A stretch of 64,000 nt of DNA from CAYHCE01 sp964355015 (GTDB lineage: Bacteria > Cyanobacteriota > Cyanobacteriia > PCC-6307 > Cyanobiaceae). The stretch covers positions 17,505 through 81,504 of the forward strand of contig CAYHCE010000013.1 in NCBI GenBank assembly GCA_964355015.1, read 5' to 3'. This document shows, piece by piece, positions 57,671 to 64,000 of the stretch (position 1 is the stretch's first letter; each line of letters begins with the position of its first letter). Under the pieces are notes generated by a model. That model searched no databases. It saw only the letters and a program-made list of their open reading frames with translations, and was not told the DNA's origin. Position numbers and translations under genes: made by a program.

Positions 57671-58858
57671 ATGACCACTGGCGGTGGGGATCACAGCCCC
57701 GACACGCAACATCCGGCCAGCCCCGCCCTGTGGCTCGTGGGCGTCGGGCTTGCCGCCGTACTCGTCGGCGTTCAGGGACTGGCCGCCAGCACCCCCTTCA
57801 GCCGTGATGTGCTGATGCTGCTGCCCAGCGAGGGCATCCTGGCTGGGGTGGGCGACGGCCTGCGGCGGGGCTACGGGCTGGCCATGGAGCAGGCCCGTTC
57901 CTGCGGCATTCGTCCGCCTTCCCTGGGTCTGGGCTGGCTGCCGCCCGGAGAGGATCCCCAACCGGTGCTGGCCACCTCCGTGCTGCCGGAGCTGCTGATC
58001 GCACCACCGGCCGTGCCGCTCCTGCCCTTCGGCAATCTGGCCCAGAGGGAAGGAATCAACGTGCTGCTGCCTCTGCAGCGGGGTGACTCGGTGCAGAGGC
58101 TGCCCAGCCAGGTGGGGGCCGATCGGCTCTGGCCCGTGCTGCCGTCCCGCAGCCTGGAGGCCGATCGCCTCGCCCGGGGGCTGATCGAACAGGGCCGCGC
58201 CAAGGTGATGGTGATCCACGACGGCGGCAGTCAGCAGGCGGCACTCGCCGACCGGTTCGTGGACACGATCGGAGGAGGCGGCGGCTGGGTGGTGGGCGCC
58301 AGCAACGATCCGGTGGCCCTTCCCAGGCCGGAGGCGAAAGCCCTGCAGCAGCTCCGCGACGACGTGGACTGGTACAGGCCCGAGGCCCTCGTCGTGATGA
58401 CGGCTCCCGATAGCCCGCTGGCTCGGGCGGTGGCCCGGCTGGAGTTGCCGGCTGAACTCACCCTGGTCTGGCCGTTCCCGGTGCGCACGCCCCTGCGCAA
58501 CGCCCAGCTCGGCGTGGATCCGCTCAGCCGGGGGCCCGGCTGGAAGCACTTCGACCAGGTCTTCCAGCGCACCTATGGCTATGGCCCGGGCCTGGTCGAA
58601 GCCGCCGGGTACGACACCGGCCAGCTGGTGGCCCTGTCGTCCCAGGGCAAGGTTCCGCAACGGTTCTGGGATCTCCTCTGGCTGGACCCGAAGGCCAGGC
58701 CCCTCGATCTCTGCCCGGCCCTGGCGGCCCGCCGGGCAGGCCGGCGCGTGGCCCTCAAGGGCGCTGCGAGTCGACTTGATCTGGCTCCCGGCATCGCCCC
58801 GAGCGCCGAGCTGCGGCTCACGCCCCTGGCGGCGGACGCGAGCGCGGCCGGTTCCTAG
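57671..58858 (+). CDS. Periplasmic-binding-fold protein, membrane-anchored
   Basis: A 395-residue protein. A signal or anchor helix (LWLVGVGLAAVLVGVQGLAA) precedes a Leu/Ile/Val-binding-type type I periplasmic fold: LMLLPSEGILAGVGDGLRRGYGLAMEQ, LLPLQRGDSVQRL, ARGLIEQGRAKVMVIHDGG, ALVVMTAPDSP and YGYGPGLVEAAGYDTGQL. Cyanobacterial relatives resemble LppC-like lipoprotein activators more than transport proteins, and no ABC genes are near. ATG at 57671. Confidence 0.72.
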   Translation: MTTGGGDHSPDTQHPASPALWLVGVGLAAVLVGVQGLAASTPFSRDVLMLLPSEGILAGVGDGLRRGYGLAMEQARSCGIRPPSLGLGWLPPGEDPQPVLATSVLPELLIAPPAVPLLPFGNLAQREGINVLLPLQRGDSVQRLPSQVGADRLWPVLPSRSLEADRLARGLIEQGRAKVMVIHDGGSQQAALADRFVDTIGGGGGWVVGASNDPVALPRPEAKALQQLRDDVDWYRPEALVVMTAPDSPLARAVARLELPAELTLVWPFPVRTPLRNAQLGVDPLSRGPGWKHFDQVFQRTYGYGPGLVEAAGYDTGQLVALSSQGKVPQRFWDLLWLDPKARPLDLCPALAARRAGRRVALKGAASRLDLAPGIAPSAELRLTPLAADASAAGS

Positions 58859-58883
58859 CCTGAAGCCAGCGGAACGCAGGGCC

Positions 58884-61316
<2,433 letters not shown>

Positions 61317-61333
61317 ACTGGCCAGGGCGAAAC

Positions 61334-61468
61334 CTAGGCCGTGCGCAGGCGCAGTCGCGGCTGGTCGTCGGGGCGCCGCAACTGCCAGAGAAGCAGGGCG
61401 TGGGCACTGAAGCGGATAGCACTCAGCACCGCCAGGCCGATGCAGATGGGGCAGTGGGCCAGACCCAT
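61334..61468 (-). CDS. Possible 44-residue membrane protein with CPIC motif
   Basis: A 44-residue reading with one hydrophobic helix (ICIGLAVLSAIRFSAHALLLWQL), Cys-Pro-Ile-Cys near its start and a basic tail. It fills the gap after ppsA on the opposite strand. No clear ribosome site is seen. Small size makes it uncertain, but the helix with flanking Cys pair is not typical of random GC-rich sequence. Confidence 0.4.
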   Translation of the reverse strand: MGLAHCPICIGLAVLSAIRFSAHALLLWQLRRPDDQPRLRLRTA

Positions 61469-61563
61469 GGGAATGCGCCGCCTCGGCGGAATCAGCTCAG
61501 CCCAGCCTGGCAGCAGAGGGCCGCTTCCGGGGGCCGGCTGCTGGAATACAGCAGAAGCGATAC

Positions 61564-61577
61564 CCCGCAGCTGCGGG
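61564..61577. promoter_or_regulatory. 14-base palindrome before the FAD oxidoreductase
   Basis: CCCGCAGCTGCGGG is perfectly symmetric and ends 12 bases before the GTG start. It could be a repressor site or a hairpin masking the ribosome site. Confidence 0.3.
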
Positions 61578-61589
61578 CAGGCAGGAACC

Positions 61590-63245
61590 GTGCTGCGGCT
61601 GAGCGAACTCAAGCTCCCTCTCGATCACAGCGAGGCCGATCTGCGCCAGGCGGTGCTGGAGCGGCTCGGCCTCGCCCCCGACCAGCTGCTCGACCTGCAG
61701 GTGGCCCGGCGCAGCGTCGATGCCCGCCGCCGCGGCGCCATCCAGTTCAGCTACGGCGTCGATCTGGCGGTGAAGGACGAGGCGGCGCTGCTGAAGCGTT
61801 TCCGTCGTGATCCTCACCTGCGCCCCCGTCCGGATACCACCTACCGATTCGTTGCCCGGGCCCCCGCCGATCGGGCCGAAGGCGGCAGCCTGCGGCCGAT
61901 CGTGATCGGGGCAGGGCCCTGCGGCTATTTCGCCGCCCTGCTGCTGGCCCAGATGGGCTTCCGTCCCCTGCTGCTGGAGCGGGGCAAGCCGGTGAAGGAA
62001 CGCACCGCCGACACCTTCGGCTTCTGGCGCGACCAGCGGCCGTTCGATCCCGAGTCCAACGTGCAGTTCGGCGAGGGCGGCGCCGGCACCTTCTCCGACG
62101 GCAAGCTCTACAGCCAGGTAAGCGACCCCCGCCACCTGGGCCGCAAGGTCCTAGAGGAACTGGTGGCCTGCGGCGCCCATCCCGAGATCCTCACCCTGCA
62201 CCGGCCCCACATCGGCACCTTCAAGCTGGCCACCGTGGTGCGGGGACTGCGCGGCCGCATCGAAGCCCTCGGGGGGGAGATCCGTTTCCGCAGCCGGGTG
62301 GAGTGCCTCGAGATCGAGGCAACGGCAAGGGAGCGGCGGGTGCGGGGCGTGACCCTGGCGGACGGCTCGTTCCTGGCCGCCGATCAGGTTGTGCTGGCCG
62401 TGGGCCACAGCGCCCGCGACACCTTCGCCAGGCTCCGGAGCCAGGGCGTCGCGATCGAGCCGAAGCCCTTTTCGATCGGCGTGCGGATCGAGCACCCCCA
62501 GCCGCTGATCGACCGGGCCCGCTGGGGAAGCTGTGCCGGCCATCCCCGGCTGGGAGCGGCCGAGTACAAGCTGGTGCACCACTGCGCCAACGGCCGCACG
62601 GTCTACAGCTTCTGCATGTGCCCCGGCGGGCTGGTGGTGGCCGCCGCCTCCGAAGCGGGCCATGTGGTGACCAACGGCATGAGCCAGCACTCCCGCAACG
62701 AACGCAACGCCAACAGCGGCATCGTGGTGGGGCTCGAACCCAGCGATGTGGCCCCCTACGGCGCAGGCATCGGTGATCCCCTGGCCGGGGTGGCCTTCCA
62801 GCGCCACTGGGAAGCGCAGGCCTTCCGGCTCGGTGGCGGCACCTACCGGGCCCCGGCCCAGCGCCTGGAGGATTTCCTGGCCGGGACCGGCGCCAGCTCC
62901 CCGGCCGCGGGCATCGAGCCTTCCTACGCCCCCGGCATCACGCCGGCCGATCTGGCCACCTGCCTGCCGGCCTTTGCCGTGGAGGCGATCCGGGAGGCTT
63001 TGCCCGCCTTCGAGCGCTCGATTCCGGGCTTCGCCATGCCGGATGCTCTGCTCACCGGCGTCGAAACCCGCACCTCCTCGCCGATCCGCATCCCCCGTGG
63101 CCCGGATCTGCAGAGCGTCAACACCCGCGGCCTCTATCCCGCCGGGGAGGGAGCCGGCTACGCCGGCGGCATCCTCTCGGCTGCCATCGACGGGATCCGG
63201 GCGGCGGAAGCCGTGGCACTGGCCCTGTCGTCGGGTCGGGCCTGA
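61590..63245 (+). CDS. FAD-dependent oxidoreductase (COG2509 type)
   Basis: A 551-residue flavoprotein. The N-terminal 90 residues (LRLSELKLPLDH.., ARRSVDARRRGAIQFSYGVDL) are the COG2509 ferredoxin-like part, followed by FAD motif VIGAGPCGYFAALLLAQMG near residue 105, the NVQFGEGGAGTFSDGKL block, SVNTRGLYPAGEGAGYAGGI near the C-terminus and a middle Cys-bearing YSFCMCPGG. The reaction is unknown. GTG at 61590 (M-L-R-L-S-E-L) is the likely start. Confidence 0.88.
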   Translation: MLRLSELKLPLDHSEADLRQAVLERLGLAPDQLLDLQVARRSVDARRRGAIQFSYGVDLAVKDEAALLKRFRRDPHLRPRPDTTYRFVARAPADRAEGGSLRPIVIGAGPCGYFAALLLAQMGFRPLLLERGKPVKERTADTFGFWRDQRPFDPESNVQFGEGGAGTFSDGKLYSQVSDPRHLGRKVLEELVACGAHPEILTLHRPHIGTFKLATVVRGLRGRIEALGGEIRFRSRVECLEIEATARERRVRGVTLADGSFLAADQVVLAVGHSARDTFARLRSQGVAIEPKPFSIGVRIEHPQPLIDRARWGSCAGHPRLGAAEYKLVHHCANGRTVYSFCMCPGGLVVAAASEAGHVVTNGMSQHSRNERNANSGIVVGLEPSDVAPYGAGIGDPLAGVAFQRHWEAQAFRLGGGTYRAPAQRLEDFLAGTGASSPAAGIEPSYAPGITPADLATCLPAFAVEAIREALPAFERSIPGFAMPDALLTGVETRTSSPIRIPRGPDLQSVNTRGLYPAGEGAGYAGGILSAAIDGIRAAEAVALALSSGRA

Positions 63246-63257
63246 ACGCGCGGAAAC

Positions 63258-63400
63258 GGATCAGGCCCGACAGAGGATTGAGCAGAAGCACCCAGCGCGG
63301 ATCCTACGCCTTAGGCCCTTATGCCGCTAGTGTTGTAGCAGGATCAGGCAGTGGGGCTGCCCGGAGCGGATGGCCCGCAGGGTCACCCCAGTCCTGATCC
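63258..63400 (+). promoter_or_regulatory. psbA upstream region with repeated GGATCAGG and hairpins
   Basis: GGATCAGG occurs at 63258 and 63341, and its complement CCTGATCC at 63393, so the second copy can form an eight-base stem closing a 44-base loop, or pair alternatives. Inside, GGCAG-TGGGG-CTGCC (63347-63361) forms a smaller hairpin. No -10/-35 pair is convincing; TTAGGC near 63311 with TGTAGC near 63334 is a weak option. This suggests a structured psbA leader. Confidence 0.35.
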
Positions 63401-63423
63401 CCTCGTCCCATGTCTTCCTCGCC

Positions 63424-64000
63424 ATGACGACAACCATGCTCCGGCGTTCCAGGGGGAACCCCTGGAACAGCTTCAAGGGCTGGGTGACCAGCACCGACAG
63501 CCGCCTCTACGTGGGCTGGTTCGGGGTGCTGATGATCCCCACCCTGCTGGCCGCCACGATCTGCTTCGTGATCGCCTTCATCGGCGCTCCCCCCGTCGAC
63601 ATCGACGGCATCCGGGAACCCGTCTCCGGCGGCCTGCTCTACGGCAACAACATCATCACCGCCGCGGTGGTGCCCAGCTCCAACGCCATCGGCCTGCACT
63701 TCTACCCGATCTGGGCGGCCTCCAGCCTTGATGAATGGCTCTACAACGGTGGGCCCTATCAACTGATCATCTTCCACTTCCTGATCGGCATCTTCTGCTG
63801 GATGGGCCGTGAATGGGAACTCAGCTACCGCCTGGGGATGCGCCCCTGGATCGCGGTGGCCTATTCCGCCCCGGTGGCCGCCGCCACCGCTGTGCTGCTG
63901 ATCTACTCGATCGGGCAGGGCTCCTTCTCCGACGGCATGCCCCTGGGCATCTCCGGCACCTTCAACTTCATGCTGGTGTTCCAGGCCGAGCACAACATCC
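63424..64000 (+). CDS. psbA: Photosystem II D1 protein, D1'-like variant, cut by window edge
   Basis: The first 192 residues of D1 are present and open to the window end. Normal features: Y161, D170 in FSDGMPLG, E189 and H190 in QAEHN, H118 in FHFLIG. Variant residues: Ala80 (IITAAVV) and Leu158 (TAVLLIYS) match the low-oxygen D1' form; Glu130 (GREWEL) is the high-light type; A98 replaces E98, A144 replaces C144 and S162 replaces P162. D1 holds the primary charge-separating cofactors. T286, the third D1' site, lies beyond the window. Confidence 0.95.
   Translation, partial: MTTTMLRRSRGNPWNSFKGWVTSTDSRLYVGWFGVLMIPTLLAATICFVIAFIGAPPVDIDGIREPVSGGLLYGNNIITAAVVPSSNAIGLHFYPIWAASSLDEWLYNGGPYQLIIFHFLIGIFCWMGREWELSYRLGMRPWIAVAYSAPVAAATAVLLIYSIGQGSFSDGMPLGISGTFNFMLVFQAEHNI

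Overview
The window is very GC-rich and almost gap-free. It comes from a cyanobacterium: it carries psbA, psb27, a ferrochelatase with a chlorophyll-binding-type tail, a Tic22-like protein and several cyanobacteria-only families (DUF1824, DUF2854, DUF3153). The gene order priA-argB-DUF2854-ssb-cobK-cutA-pfkB-purA-psb27-proS-ppa-lepB-ftsI matches what I know of the Prochlorococcus/marine Synechococcus/Cyanobium (alpha-cyanobacterial) core. The high GC points to a Cyanobium-like Synechococcus; that placement is inference.

Layout. Positions 1-4700 are accessory: an acetyltransferase toxin with its DUF1778 antitoxin, a decayed IS1595-type transposase, an unknown 402-residue protein, a deletion-damaged HI0074/MNT nucleotidyltransferase pair, two small membrane proteins, and a HEPN/MNT pair. 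Positions 4700-8900 hold a TPR protein, a glycosyltransferase, a two-domain kinase-like protein and a YjbQ protein. Positions 9000-14100 hold a small secreted protein, a glutamine amidotransferase, a LuxR regulator with a degenerate receiver, DUF2721, an M32 carboxypeptidase, a pyrophosphatase and an L,D-transpeptidase.

From 14 kb onward the content is mostly housekeeping. A leftward block runs rpoD, membrane glycosyltransferase, PAP2 phosphatase, DUF1824, hemC, ClC channel. priA points away from rpoD across a shared promoter region. Next come argB, ssb, cobK, cutA, a PfkB kinase, purA, psb27 and proS, then a second pyrophosphatase, a methyltransferase, a ferredoxin, an ArsC-like protein, lepB, a dihydroorotase-like protein, a double histidine phosphatase, a CPBP protease, an FtsL-like protein with ftsI, an EF-hand transaldolase, and a leftward integrase-cobO-pyrH-frr-reductase series. 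The right end has hemH, an M23 peptidase, acetolactate synthase, a thermonuclease-like protein, a Tic22-like protein, a periplasmic binding protein, ppsA, a large FAD oxidoreductase and a psbA gene cut by the window edge.

Genes tie together in tetrapyrrole/B12 synthesis (hemC, hemH, cobK, cobO), cell-wall and envelope work (ftsI, L,D-transpeptidase, M23, glycosyltransferases, PAP2), and photosystem II (psb27, psbA). Several encoded proteins are paralogues with altered catalytic residues: a pyrophosphatase with an active-site Asp replaced by Ala, a dihydroorotase-like protein lacking metal ligands, and a response regulator without its phospho-Asp. The psbA product carries G80A and F158L, hallmarks of the low-oxygen D1' form. 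No rRNA, tRNA or CRISPR array was found.
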